Below are positions 1-6,625 of a DNA stretch of 11,981 nt, piece by piece. How positions within the stretch are numbered: the stretch's first letter is position 1; each line of letters begins with the position of its first letter. Below the pieces are notes generated by a model. That model ran no database searches, had not been told where the DNA came from, and saw only the letters and a program-made list of their open reading frames with translations. The stretch spans positions 1-11,981 of the forward strand of contig URUF01000058.1 in NCBI GenBank assembly GCA_900550955.1, in the 5' to 3' direction. Made by a program: the position numbers and the translations under genes. The stretch is from an uncultured Eubacteriales bacterium. Lineage in GTDB: Bacteria; Bacillota; Clostridia; Christensenellales; Aristaeellaceae.

Positions 1-99
1 AACCGAAACGAGGGCTGGCCACGGCAGTGGCCAGAACGACGATTGAGGTTGCGGGCCTGCGGCCCTCCAAGCCTCCCATGGGGTTTATCGACGGCCTGG

Positions 100-122
100 G
101 CCGCCCTGGCAGGGGCGGCTTT
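100..122 (+). terminator. Possible rho-independent terminator of an upstream gene
   Basis: A 7-bp GC-only inverted repeat, GCCGCCC (100-106) and GGGCGGC (113-119), encloses a 6-nt loop and is followed by TTTCCT. It lies between the window start and the strong promoter at 164, where an upstream gene would end. The T tract is short, so this is tentative. Confidence 0.4.
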
Positions 123-163
123 CCTGCAAAGCAAAAACCGCATATGCGCGTATATTGTTGTAA

Positions 164-192
164 TTGACACGATATTTGCCCTTTGCTATAAT
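164..192 (+). promoter_or_regulatory. Consensus sigma-A/sigma-70 promoter
   Basis: TTGACA (164-169) and TATAAT (187-192) both match the consensus exactly and are separated by the optimal 17 bp. Transcription should begin near 199, giving a very short leader before the ribosome-binding site (GGGGGG, 208-213) of the gene starting at 222. No operator-like inverted repeat overlaps it, so strong constitutive transcription is inferred. Confidence 0.85.
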
Positions 193-221
193 ATTTACGA
201 CTTTTTTGGGGGGCGTTGCCG

Positions 222-1103
222 GTGCGTGTCAATAAGGGCATTGTGATTTTGATTGTGCTTGTTAGCTTGCTTTGGATGCCCTTGGCCATGGCGGAGGGGA
301 CGGAACTGGCCCGGCAGGCGCTCCCAATTGACCTTTCCGGCGGCGCGGCGCCTGATCCTGACGGCTATATTGGGGAGTGGGAATACGAGGATCCCACCAT
401 CCATGTAAAAATAGAGAGCGGCCGGGCTGACGACTGCGATTATTGGGTTGCGGACATTCAAATCGGCCATGCATCGCAGCTGCGGACCGCCGCCGCCGAC
501 AGCTTTTCCTCCAATATGGTTTTGCCCGGAACAACGATTGCCCAGCGCGTGAATGCGGTGCTTGCAATCGACGGCGACTATTACTGCTATACGCGAAACG
601 GCTTCATTGTGCGGCAGGGCGTTTTGTACCGGGACAGGCTGGAAGGAAAGCGCGATTTGCTTTTGATTGATGAGGACGGCGATTTTCATTTCATCCGCAA
701 GGCTGCCAAAAACGGGGGGCTCCTTGAAATAGATGGAAAAAAAGTAATCAACGCCTTCTTTTTTGGGCCTGTTTTGGTTGAAAACGGCGAATTGAACAGG
801 GACTATCGGTTTGACGAAATGACTTTTGCCGAGCCCTGCCAGCGCATGTGCATTGCCCAAGTGGGGCCGCTTCATTATAAGGTGGTTTGCTGCGCCGCGC
901 CCTACCGCGGCTCGTCGGGAATGAAAATAAGGCGGTTCGCGCAGCTTGTTTTGGACTTGGGCATTGACAATGCGTATAATCTTGACGGCGGGGATTCCAC
1001 GATGATGATTTTCAAGGGTGAAAAGATCAACGATGTAGACAATCCCAAAACGCGCAATATTGCCGATATCATTTATTTTGCGTCTTCCGCGACCGGCGAG
1101 TGA
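222..1103 (+). CDS. Secreted phosphodiester glycosidase (NAGPA-domain) family protein
   Basis: The product is about 293 residues. A hydrophobic signal sequence (about residues 4-24, ending AMA before EG) predicts export. The body fits the NAGPA/phosphodiester glycosidase domain family. It has a central AVLAIDGDYYCY segment, corresponding to the family's 'NGGYF' region, and a C-terminal NLDGGDSTMMI motif near residue 253, followed by an Arg-Asn pair and a final beta strand (RNIADIIYF). Known relatives cleave sugar-phosphodiester links or are tied to cell-wall and exopolysaccharide metabolism; the substrate here is unknown. GTG at 222 is chosen because GGGGGG lies 8 nt upstream; TTG at 216 is only 2 nt from it. 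The gene has a near-perfect promoter and is probably cotranscribed with the Lgt-like gene 11 nt downstream. The family call is fairly firm; the function is inferred. Confidence 0.8.
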   Translation: MRVNKGIVILIVLVSLLWMPLAMAEGTELARQALPIDLSGGAAPDPDGYIGEWEYEDPTIHVKIESGRADDCDYWVADIQIGHASQLRTAAADSFSSNMVLPGTTIAQRVNAVLAIDGDYYCYTRNGFIVRQGVLYRDRLEGKRDLLLIDEDGDFHFIRKAAKNGGLLEIDGKKVINAFFFGPVLVENGELNRDYRFDEMTFAEPCQRMCIAQVGPLHYKVVCCAAPYRGSSGMKIRRFAQLVLDLGIDNAYNLDGGDSTMMIFKGEKINDVDNPKTRNIADIIYFASSATGE

Positions 1104-1114
1104 GGTGCTTGGGC

Positions 1115-2002
1115 GTGTATGCGTTATGGATTGCGGTTGGGCTGTCCAGCTGCTTTTTTACCCTGCTATGGCAGCTGAAGGGCGGGAAGAAGCCCGTCTT
1201 TTCTTCGCTCCTCACGGTGGCGCTCGCCTCGGTTTTGGGCGTTGTTATGGCAAAGCTTTTCTATGTGCTGCTGCTTGCGGACGCCACGTTGGCCGCATAC
1301 GGAATAGAGGCGTTTTTCCATTGGGATGCGGATACGTTTTCCGTGTTTGGCGCGGGCGCGGGGGCGCTTTTGGGGGTATGGCTGAGCGCCCGCATCGTAA
1401 AAATGAGGCCCGCGCACTTATTGGATTGTTTTCTTCCCTGCGGGGCGTTTTTCCTTGCCTGCATACGCGCAGGGGAAAAGGAGCTTGGCACGATTGGCGT
1501 GGGCGGCTATGTAGCGCCCCAAAGCCTTATGGCGCGCTTTCCCTTTTCCATTACCAATATGTATGGCGAGCACCTGTATGCTGTTTTTTACCTTGAGGCA
1601 TTCTTTGCGCTTTTGTGCGGCGTTCTTTTGCTGAGGCATGCCAAGGCCTGGCCCGCGGGCGTGCGCACGGAAAGCGGTTTGTTTTTTCTGGCGCTTACGC
1701 AGGTGTTTTGCGAAAGCCTTCGCGCGCGCTGCATGAAATGGGGCTTTGTGCGCATTGAACAGCTGCTGTGCGGCGTACTGCTGCTGGCCCTGCTGTGGTA
1801 TGCATGCCAAAAAGGGGGCGCAAGGCCGCGCCGCTATGCGCCGGCGCTTTTGGGGCTTCTTTGCATTGCCGGGGTTGTCGTTCTTGAGTTTGCGCTTGAC
1901 AAATCCGGCATTCCCATCTGGCTATGCTATTTCCTAATGGGGATGGACTTACTCCTTCTGGCGGTTGTGGAGGGCTTTACGGTAAAAAAGCGGTTCGGCT
2001 AA
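1115..2002 (+). CDS. Divergent prolipoprotein diacylglyceryl transferase (Lgt)-like membrane protein
   Basis: The product is about 295 residues, with roughly seven hydrophobic segments spread over its length, so it is an integral membrane protein. Its order of features follows Lgt: a GAGAGALLGVWLSAR segment, then HLLDCFLPCGAFFLACIRAGE where Lgt has its Arg-Gly signature, then EHLYAVFYLEAFF resembling the Lgt H-x-Q-L-Y-E region, then ESGLFFLALTQVFCESLR and RIEQLLCG near the C-terminus. True Lgt transfers diacylglycerol to the lipobox cysteine of prolipoproteins. Here the signature after the Arg-Gly is degenerate, so enzyme activity is uncertain and a paralogue with another role is possible. 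GTG at 1115 is preferred because GAGGTG (1102-1107) sits 7 nt upstream; an in-frame GTG at 1100 would overlap the previous stop. Probably cotranscribed with the preceding gene. Confidence 0.6.
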   Translation: MYALWIAVGLSSCFFTLLWQLKGGKKPVFSSLLTVALASVLGVVMAKLFYVLLLADATLAAYGIEAFFHWDADTFSVFGAGAGALLGVWLSARIVKMRPAHLLDCFLPCGAFFLACIRAGEKELGTIGVGGYVAPQSLMARFPFSITNMYGEHLYAVFYLEAFFALLCGVLLLRHAKAWPAGVRTESGLFFLALTQVFCESLRARCMKWGFVRIEQLLCGVLLLALLWYACQKGGARPRRYAPALLGLLCIAGVVVLEFALDKSGIPIWLCYFLMGMDLLLLAVVEGFTVKKRFG

Positions 2003-2035
2003 AACGCCTTGCCGCTGAAAGCCTATGGCTGCCGC

Positions 2036-2071
2036 AGGCCCTTGCCCATACGGGCGGCCTACCGGTTTTCC
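2036..2071 (+). terminator. Weak hairpin between convergent genes
   Basis: An interrupted stem (AGGCC with GGCCT, inner GCCC with GGGC, loop ATAC, 3-nt bulge on the left arm) lies just after the Lgt-like gene and overlaps the stop codon of the opposite-strand LRR gene. It is followed by GGTTTTCC. It may end plus-strand transcription, but the stem is imperfect. Confidence 0.3.
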
Positions 2072-2946
2072 TCCGGGCTATCGGGGAAAGGGCGGTACTC
2101 CCCCGTTCTGAAATATTCATGAAACACTTCAAAATGGGTTTCGTCGCGCCAGCCGCCTTCCGAGGGGTTATGGGTTGCGTCGATTTCGCAATCGCCCAGG
2201 GCGGCCTGAAGCGAGGCGACGACTTCCTCGCTTAAGGGCGCTACCTTTGGACGGCCGTGGCATTTTTTGATCCAGAGCCTTTTGAGCTGCGGCATCTGGT
2301 ACAGGGGCGAAAGATCCCGGATGTTGTTATAGCCGATATTCAGGTGGGCCAGATAGGGTAGGTGAACCAGAGGGGAAAGATCCTCGACGTAGTTGGAGAA
2401 CATTTCCAGGTATTCCAGGTGCGTTAAGCTGGCCAACGGGGCGATATCCGTGACGCGGTTGCAGGCGATAATCAAAACGCGCAATTCGGGCAGGTCGTAT
2501 AAAAACGACAGATCGTTCACGCTGTTATGGCCGATGTCCAGGGCCCGTAGGTTCTTACAGTATTTGAGGATTGAAAAATCCTCGTTTGTATGGGTTTTTG
2601 CCCCGGAATAATGCAGCGTGGAAAAGGCGGTTGCATCCGTGCGTATGGTATGCTCGGCAAACTGCATGGTCCAGCCGAATTCAACGTTGGGATACCGCTG
2701 CGCCAGCTGCGCGATCTCCTTGCGGTGTACGCCGGTTGCAAACATATCGACTTTTTCAAGCTTTGGGAAGCTGTCCAGGAAGGCAAAGAAGGCCGCCCAA
2801 TCGGATACTTCCTCGTCCTGCAAATTGATATAGGCGGCGTCCGTGTTAAAGCACAGCGCGCCAAACGTTACCTCCGCCCGCGCGGCAGGCAGCCACAGGC
2901 CGATGCATAGGGCCGCGCATATGGACAGGATTTTTTGCCTGCGCAA
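2059..2946 (-). CDS. Secreted leucine-rich-repeat protein
   Basis: The product is about 295 residues from a TTG start. A signal peptide with RRQK followed by a hydrophobic core ends AARA before EV (about residue 24). Residues of about 130-225 hold four to five LRRs of about 22 residues with the L-x-x-L-x-I/L-x-x-N-x-I/V-x-D-L-S-P-L pattern of the SDS22/internalin type, as in LEYLEMFSNYVEDLSPL and LAHLNIGYNNIRDLSPL. No LPxTG anchor, transmembrane tail or catalytic domain is visible, so a soluble secreted binding protein is inferred; the ligand is unknown. The TTG is chosen because GGTGGTGATC upstream matches the anti-Shine-Dalgarno complement in 9 of 10 bases at good spacing, and it places the signal peptide at the N-terminus. 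An in-frame GTG at 2985 is the alternative but lacks a visible ribosome-binding site. It lies 170 nt downstream of the L,D-transpeptidase gene on the same strand. Confidence 0.75.
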   Translation of the reverse strand: MRRQKILSICAALCIGLWLPAARAEVTFGALCFNTDAAYINLQDEEVSDWAAFFAFLDSFPKLEKVDMFATGVHRKEIAQLAQRYPNVEFGWTMQFAEHTIRTDATAFSTLHYSGAKTHTNEDFSILKYCKNLRALDIGHNSVNDLSFLYDLPELRVLIIACNRVTDIAPLASLTHLEYLEMFSNYVEDLSPLVHLPYLAHLNIGYNNIRDLSPLYQMPQLKRLWIKKCHGRPKVAPLSEEVVASLQAALGDCEIDATHNPSEGGWRDETHFEVFHEYFRTGEYRPFPDSPEENR

Positions 2947-3036
2947 ACCGATCACCACCCAAACAAGGATTGCTGCGGGATACACAGCCGGATGTGGAAC
3001 GCCCGGATTTTCCTTTGCGGAAGCTTATGGAAATAC

Positions 3037-3065
3037 AGTATATACCGTCCGGGCAGTGAAAGCAA
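3037..3065 (-). promoter_or_regulatory. Possible promoter for the LRR gene
   Basis: On the minus strand, TTGCTT (3065-3060) and TATACT (3042-3037) are 17 bp apart. The -10 box matches in 5 of 6 positions, the -35 box in only 3 of 6. It lies in the gap after the L,D-transpeptidase gene, so the LRR gene may be transcribed separately. Confidence 0.35.
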
Positions 3066-3116
3066 TAAGGGTTTCCTTTCCATTGCCACGGATAGCCCCG
3101 TTTTTTCCTTCGCGGC

Positions 3117-3572
3117 CTAGGGCACGATTTCAACCCGTTCAATCCGGTCCCGGAGGGGGAAGAGGATATCCATATCAGCCTCGTCCAGGGCGATGCAGCC
3201 CTGCGTCCAGTCGGCTTGGCTGCCGCCCTCGTGCAGGTAGATCTCCCCGCCCAGGGGAGAGCCCCACGGGGGCCGTTTGTTTTGCGCGTGCGCGGCCAGG
3301 ATGTTTGCTAGCGTGGCCGAATCGATATCGCCGCGGGCGTGGGCCAGTTGCGCGTCCTGCGCGCCGGGGTAGCTTAGCCCCAGGCTGCGGCCGTACTTGC
3401 CCGCTTCCTTAACAAGGCAAACGCGGTATACGCCCTCCGGCGTGCGGCCGTCGCCCTCGCGGCGCTTGGGGCCCTCGGGCGCGCGGCCCAGCCCCACGCG
3501 GCAGGAAAACACCTTTTGGCATCCGTTCCACACGCAAAGCGTGCGGCGGGCCTTTTCAATGCGGATAAACAT
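3117..3572 (-). CDS. Small L,D-transpeptidase (YkuD-type catalytic domain)
   Basis: The product is 151 residues and consists almost only of the YkuD domain. It begins MFIRIEKARRTLCVWNG, typical of the first strands of the fold, continues with a GDGRTPEGVYRV segment, and has the active-site region IYLHEGGSQADWTQGCIALD (about residues 111-130) with His114 and the likely nucleophile Cys126. Family members form 3-3 peptidoglycan crosslinks or attach proteins to peptidoglycan. The D-W-T-x-G-C-I-A form resembles the YafK-like branch rather than the usual S-H-G-C-I-R form. No signal peptide is visible, which is odd for an enzyme expected to act on the wall. GGGAGGTG is placed 7 nt before the ATG, which fixes the start. 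The frame stays open far upstream, opposite the foldase gene; that extension is not regarded as coding. Confidence 0.82.
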   Translation of the reverse strand: MFIRIEKARRTLCVWNGCQKVFSCRVGLGRAPEGPKRREGDGRTPEGVYRVCLVKEAGKYGRSLGLSYPGAQDAQLAHARGDIDSATLANILAAHAQNKRPPWGSPLGGEIYLHEGGSQADWTQGCIALDEADMDILFPLRDRIERVEIVP

Positions 3573-3627
3573 GGCCGCACCTCCCTTTTGCATCCGCGCG
3601 GGGCGGATGTGAATAGCCTGTGAATAC

Positions 3628-3655
3628 TCTGTAACATTCTGGACATCCCTGTCAA
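3628..3655 (-). promoter_or_regulatory. Possible promoter for the L,D-transpeptidase gene
   Basis: The minus strand has a perfect TTGACA (3655-3650) followed after 16 bp by TACAGA (3633-3628). The -10 box is poor (3 of 6), so this is only a candidate. It lies in the divergent intergenic region shared with the foldase gene. Confidence 0.35.
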
Positions 3656-3660
3656 AACCC

Positions 3661-3689
3661 TTGCGAAAAGCGATTTTGTGTGTCATAAT
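3661..3689 (+). promoter_or_regulatory. Likely promoter for the PrsA-like foldase gene
   Basis: TTGCGA (3661-3666) and CATAAT (3684-3689) are separated by 17 bp and match the consensus in 4 and 5 of 6 positions. Transcription would begin near 3696 and give a leader of about 70 nt before the ATG at 3765. The candidate minus-strand promoter lies just to the left, so the two genes are divergently expressed. Confidence 0.55.
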
Positions 3690-3764
3690 GTCGGAGATAT
3701 CAAACTGCGGGGTGCATCGCTTGCCTGCCATTTGATAATCCCCGTTGAAAGGAACGTTGGAAAA

Positions 3765-5321
3765 ATGAAGCAGATCAGGAAGGTAATAGCGTTGCTGCTG
3801 TGCGCATGCATGCTGCTGGGAGCGGCGGCTTTGGCCGAGGATGCGCAGCCTGCCGCCGTGGAGGCGCTTGCGGACGACGCGGTGCTGGAGACCGTGAATG
3901 GCGAGGATGTTACCTGGGGCCAGATTAAGAGCATCTATGCCAGCTATGAGGCCCAATACGGCAGCTACTATGATATGACGCAGGAAAGCAACGTGCAGCT
4001 GTTCCGCGCCGTGGCGCTGGAAAACAAGCTGACCGAAGCGCTTATGATGCAAAAGGCCAAAGAATTTGGCATTGACCAGCTTACGGAGGAGGAAACCGCC
4101 GCCGCCGAAAGCGACGCCGACAGCGACTGGGAAGCGGCCATGAGCAACTATATCAGCTACTTCCACAGCGACCTGACCGAGGAAAGCAGCGACGAGGATA
4201 AGGCCGCCGCCCGCGCCGAGGCTGAGAACTACTACACCGAGCTTGGCTATACCGCCCAGAGCCTGCGGGAGGATTACAAGCGCTATACGGTGCTTGACAA
4301 GCTGAAGGACATGATGGTGCAGGACGCTACCGTAACCGACCAGGAGATTGAGGACGCCTACCAGGCGCAGCTGGCCGCCGATAAGGAGCTGTACGAAAAC
4401 GACCTGGCCGCCTATGTGGAGTACAGCGCCTATGTGGAGCAGATGGCCATGTACGCCGCCATGTATGGCAGCGAAAGCGGCCTGGAGGCCCCCTGGTACA
4501 AGCCCGCGGGCTTCCGTGCGGTAAAGCACATCCTTTTGCCCGTGGAGGAAACCCTGATGGACGCCTATACCGACCTGCAGGCCCGCTATGAGGAGCAGCA
4601 GGCGGACGCGGAGGAAGCGGCTGCGGAAACTACGGCCGAGCCCGCCGGCGAGGCCACGGCTGAACCCACCGCCGAACCCACCGCCGAACCCACCGCCGAA
4701 CCCGTGACCGAGGAGCAGGTGAACGAGGCCAAGGCTGCGATTTTCGCTTCCCTGGCGGACACCATTGATGAAATTAACCAGAAGATTGCCGACGGCGCAG
4801 ATTTTGACGAGCTGATTGCCACCTATGGCGTAAAGGCCGACGGCACCGCCTCCGACCCCGGCATGACCGCCGAGCCCTACAAGACCAACGGCTACGAGGT
4901 ATGCGCCCTGAGCAGCAACTATGTGCCCGAGTTTGTGGAAGCCGCCATGAGCATTGAGAGCGTGGGCGGCGTATCCGCGCCCTACCTGAGCAGCTACGGC
5001 GTGCACATTGTAAAGTACATTGCGGATGTGCCCGGCGGCCCCATTGAAATGACCGAGGCACAGCGCGCCGCCAAGCGGGAGAGCCTGCTGGAAACCCGCC
5101 AGGGCGAGCTGTACACCACGACCCTGGAGAACTGGATGAAGGAAGCCGACATTGCTTACAGCGGCGTTACCCCCAGCATGGCGGAGCTGGAGGCCGCGCA
5201 GGCCGAGGAAGCCGCCCAGCCCGAAGCGGCCGCGGAGCCTGAGGATGTTCAGGAGCCTGAAACGACCGCGCAGCCCGAGGACGTTCAGGAGCCCGAAGCG
5301 ACCGCGCAGCCCGAGGCCTGA
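3765..5321 (+). CDS. Secreted PrsA/SurA-like PpiC-type peptidyl-prolyl isomerase (foldase)
   Basis: The product is 518 residues. It starts MKQIRKVIALLL, with a signal peptide probably cut after ALA (residue 24). No convincing lipobox is seen, so it is likely secreted rather than a lipoprotein like PrsA of Bacillus. Residues 30-200 form an acidic helical SurA_N-like region beginning with a VNGEDVTW segment. The parvulin domain starts at FRAVKHILL (about residue 250) and ends at YGVHIVKY (about 417). Between its first strand and first helix lies an insertion with TAEP repeats (about 298-313). The C-terminal tail repeats EPEDVQEPE/TTAQP. Such proteins help exported proteins fold outside the membrane. 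The ATG at 3765 is preferred over an upstream in-frame GTG (3678) because it gives a clean signal peptide; AAAGGA lies 11 nt upstream. The strongly acidic, alanine-rich composition explains the long empty frames on the opposite strand. Confidence 0.85.
   Translation: MKQIRKVIALLLCACMLLGAAALAEDAQPAAVEALADDAVLETVNGEDVTWGQIKSIYASYEAQYGSYYDMTQESNVQLFRAVALENKLTEALMMQKAKEFGIDQLTEEETAAAESDADSDWEAAMSNYISYFHSDLTEESSDEDKAAARAEAENYYTELGYTAQSLREDYKRYTVLDKLKDMMVQDATVTDQEIEDAYQAQLAADKELYENDLAAYVEYSAYVEQMAMYAAMYGSESGLEAPWYKPAGFRAVKHILLPVEETLMDAYTDLQARYEEQQADAEEAAAETTAEPAGEATAEPTAEPTAEPTAEPVTEEQVNEAKAAIFASLADTIDEINQKIADGADFDELIATYGVKADGTASDPGMTAEPYKTNGYEVCALSSNYVPEFVEAAMSIESVGGVSAPYLSSYGVHIVKYIADVPGGPIEMTEAQRAAKRESLLETRQGELYTTTLENWMKEADIAYSGVTPSMAELEAAQAEEAAQPEAAAEPEDVQEPETTAQPEDVQEPEATAQPEA
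4659..4706 (+). repeat. 12-bp tandem repeat inside the foldase gene
   Basis: The unit GCCGAACCCACC occurs about four times in a row (the first copy has GCT, the last ends in GTGACC). It encodes the repeated AEPT residues inserted in the parvulin domain. Length changes in whole units would keep the frame. Confidence 0.85.
5241..5312 (+). repeat. 36-bp direct repeat encoding the foldase C-terminal tail
   Basis: Two 36-bp copies (5241-5276 and 5277-5312) differ at only a few bases. Each encodes EDVQEPE followed by T/A-TAQP. The start of a third copy leads into the stop codon. The result is a proline- and glutamate-rich, probably disordered tail. Confidence 0.85.
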
Positions 5322-5349
5322 TTTCCGGGCAGAAAATAGAAATATGCAC

Positions 5350-5387
5350 AAGCCCCATCCCCGAGGGTATCTCGTGGGATGGGGCTT
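5350..5387. terminator. Bidirectional intrinsic terminator between convergent genes
   Basis: A perfect 12-bp stem (AAGCCCCATCCC at 5350-5361 with GGGATGGGGCTT at 5376-5387) is extended by an inner CGAG/CTCG stem around GGTAT. It lies between the stop codons of the foldase (+) and the lipoprotein (-). The minus-strand exit is T-rich (ATATTTCTATTTTC), whereas the plus exit has only TTATGTTT, so termination should be stronger for the lipoprotein transcript. Confidence 0.85.
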
Positions 5388-5409
5388 ATGTTTGGATGGG
5401 GCGCGGCTG

Positions 5410-5994
5410 TCACTTGCCGGCAGTGGTTTGCGGCTGGGTCACCTGAGGGGTGCTGCCGCCGGCAATGCCGCTGCCAATGTCGAGCAGCTGGGTTTGGAGC
5501 TCCTCAAAGGTGATGGACTTATTGTTGAGCTCCTCGCGCAGCTTGGAAATCTTATCCATCATGGCCTGGTCGTCGGTCACGTGGACGGCGGTGATGCTTT
5601 TATCGATGGTTTCCACGCGCTGCTCCACCATTTTGGTGAGGCGTTCGGTTAGGCCGCCCTGATACTGGGCATCATATTTGACGCCCACCAGCGCGATGTT
5701 GCCGGCCACTACGGCCTCGGCGGTATCCAGCTCGCTGAGCTTTTCCACTTCCTCAGCCACGTTATCGCTCACGCGCTGCGCATCCTCAATGGAGTTTACG
5801 CCGGCGGGCGTGGCGGGCGCCTCCGTGGCGGGGGCTATGCTCACCGTGGGCGCTTGCGTGGTTTGCGGCATCGTGGAGGGCGTGGTGCTAGCCATGGGGC
5901 TGGGGCTGGGCAGGGTATCGGCGTTGCTGGCGCATGCGGAGAACAGCGCCAGGCCAAGGATTGAGATCACCAGAAGAATCCATGTTTTTTTCAA
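5410..5994 (-). CDS. YhcN/YlaJ-type sporulation lipoprotein
   Basis: The product is 194 residues. The N-terminus MKKTWILLVISILGLALFSAC is a lipoprotein signal, with Cys21 as the expected lipidated residue, so the protein should sit on the outer face of the membrane. A Ser/Thr/Pro-rich linker (about residues 25-65) leads to a domain of about 110 residues. This contains AEAVVAGNIALVGVKYDAQYQGGLTE, then helical segments with VEQRVETIDKSITAVHVTDD, which fits the YhcN/YlaJ family (known in Bacillus as spore-associated lipoproteins). The start is a TTG with AGGAGG 9 nt upstream; no ATG fits as well. It is convergent with the foldase and divergent from the LTA-synthase-like gene. The family suggests an endospore-forming host; the molecular role of the family is poorly defined. 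Confidence 0.78.
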   Translation of the reverse strand: MKKTWILLVISILGLALFSACASNADTLPSPSPMASTTPSTMPQTTQAPTVSIAPATEAPATPAGVNSIEDAQRVSDNVAEEVEKLSELDTAEAVVAGNIALVGVKYDAQYQGGLTERLTKMVEQRVETIDKSITAVHVTDDQAMMDKISKLREELNNKSITFEELQTQLLDIGSGIAGGSTPQVTQPQTTAGK

Positions 5995-6171
5995 TGCTGT
6001 TCGCCTCCTCGCGGCTATTGTGTGCAGAAGCGAAACCGCATATTTGCGACAACTCTTGCCAGGAAAGGGCGCTGCGCCCGCATACGGGATTGGAGGGCGG
6101 GCGGTTTTTTCTAAAATTTCACAGAGGCAACATAGGCGGGCGTTTTGCGCGGCTCCGGCCTTTGGTTTTTC

Positions 6172-6201
6172 TTGTGGCGGCGCGGGATGTTGTGGTAAAA
6201 T
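6172..6201 (+). promoter_or_regulatory. Possible extended -10 promoter for the LTA-synthase-like gene
   Basis: TAAAAT (6196-6201) is preceded by TGG, giving an extended -10 motif. TTGTGG (6172-6177) lies 18 bp upstream as a weak -35 box. It lies 36 nt before the proposed ATG at 6238. Confidence 0.45.
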
Positions 6202-6237
6202 GCATAGACAAAGAGCAAAGCGCGGGAGGGGATGGCA

Positions 6238-6615
6238 ATGCGCGAAAGAAAGCCTATGCGGCTGCTGCCGGAGCGGTTTGGCCTGGGGGACGCCGCGCTT
6301 ACGTTTTTCGCGCCGCTTTTGCTGCTTTGGCTTTTGGAGGGTTTTTCGCGGGGCGGCGCGGTGGAGGCGCTGGCTTGGGCAGCGCGGGCCCCGCGCATGG
6401 CGTGCGTGAATTACGGGCTTTTTTTGGGCCTTTGCCTACTGATTGGCGCGGCGAGGAGCTATCGCGCCAGGACGATGATTACGCTGGGCTTGGGGTTTGT
6501 GTGCGCGGCGCTTGGCGTTTGCAACCGATACAAGCTGTATTACCGCATGGAGCCGCTTTTGTTTACGGATGCGGCGCAGTTGGGCGACGCCGCACAGGCG
6601 GCGGCGGGGCTTCAG
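6238..6615 (+). CDS. N-terminal fragment of an LTA-synthase/sulfatase-family membrane protein, cut at the junction
   Basis: About 125 residues are present. They contain three hydrophobic segments (around TFFAPLLLLWLLEGF, ACVNYGLFLGLCLLIGA and MITLGLGFVCAALGVCN) followed by NRYKLYYRMEPLLFTDAAQ. This last segment resembles the stretch after the early membrane helices in LtaS-like proteins, which transfer glycerol phosphate from phosphatidylglycerol to teichoic acid. The remaining helices and the whole extracellular sulfatase-type catalytic domain are missing, because the sequence changes to an ABC ATPase near 6615. The ATG at 6238 follows GGGAGGG at proper spacing; ATG at 6232 lies too close to it. 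The family call rests on a short, weakly conserved region. The 3' boundary is approximate. Confidence 0.55.
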
Positions 6616-6625
6616 CTGGATATCG
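6605..6625. other. Chimeric junction between Clostridia-like and Enterobacteriaceae-like DNA
   Basis: The encoded sequence changes from a Gram-positive-type membrane protein to the interior of a proteobacterial amino-acid ABC ATPase within about 20 bp. Everything to the left has clostridial families and strong GGAGG-type ribosome-binding sites; everything to the right has enterobacterial gene content and spacing. Both genes at the join are truncated. No insertion sequence, integrase, tRNA or direct repeat is visible at the point, which favours an assembly or joining artefact over a natural insertion. The exact base cannot be fixed by eye. Confidence 0.85.

Noticed and set aside
2..46. A short frame ending TETRAGHGSGQNDD and a stop, possibly the tail of an upstream gene; it contains a perfect 8-bp inverted repeat (15-22 with 27-34).
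   Set aside because: Fourteen residues are too few to support a gene, and the inverted repeat has no T tract, so neither a gene end nor a terminator can be claimed.
4659..5312. Short repeats considered as a CRISPR-like or mobile repeat array.
   Set aside because: The repeats are in frame, multiples of three, without unique spacers, and encode low-complexity protein sequence.
3573..5351. A very long minus-strand open frame opposite the foldase gene, rich in Gly, Leu and Val, continuous with the L,D-transpeptidase frame.
   Set aside because: It mirrors the GC-rich Ala/Glu codons and repeats of the plus-strand gene. The transpeptidase has its own strong ribosome-binding site and ATG at 3572, and no domain is recognisable in the extension.
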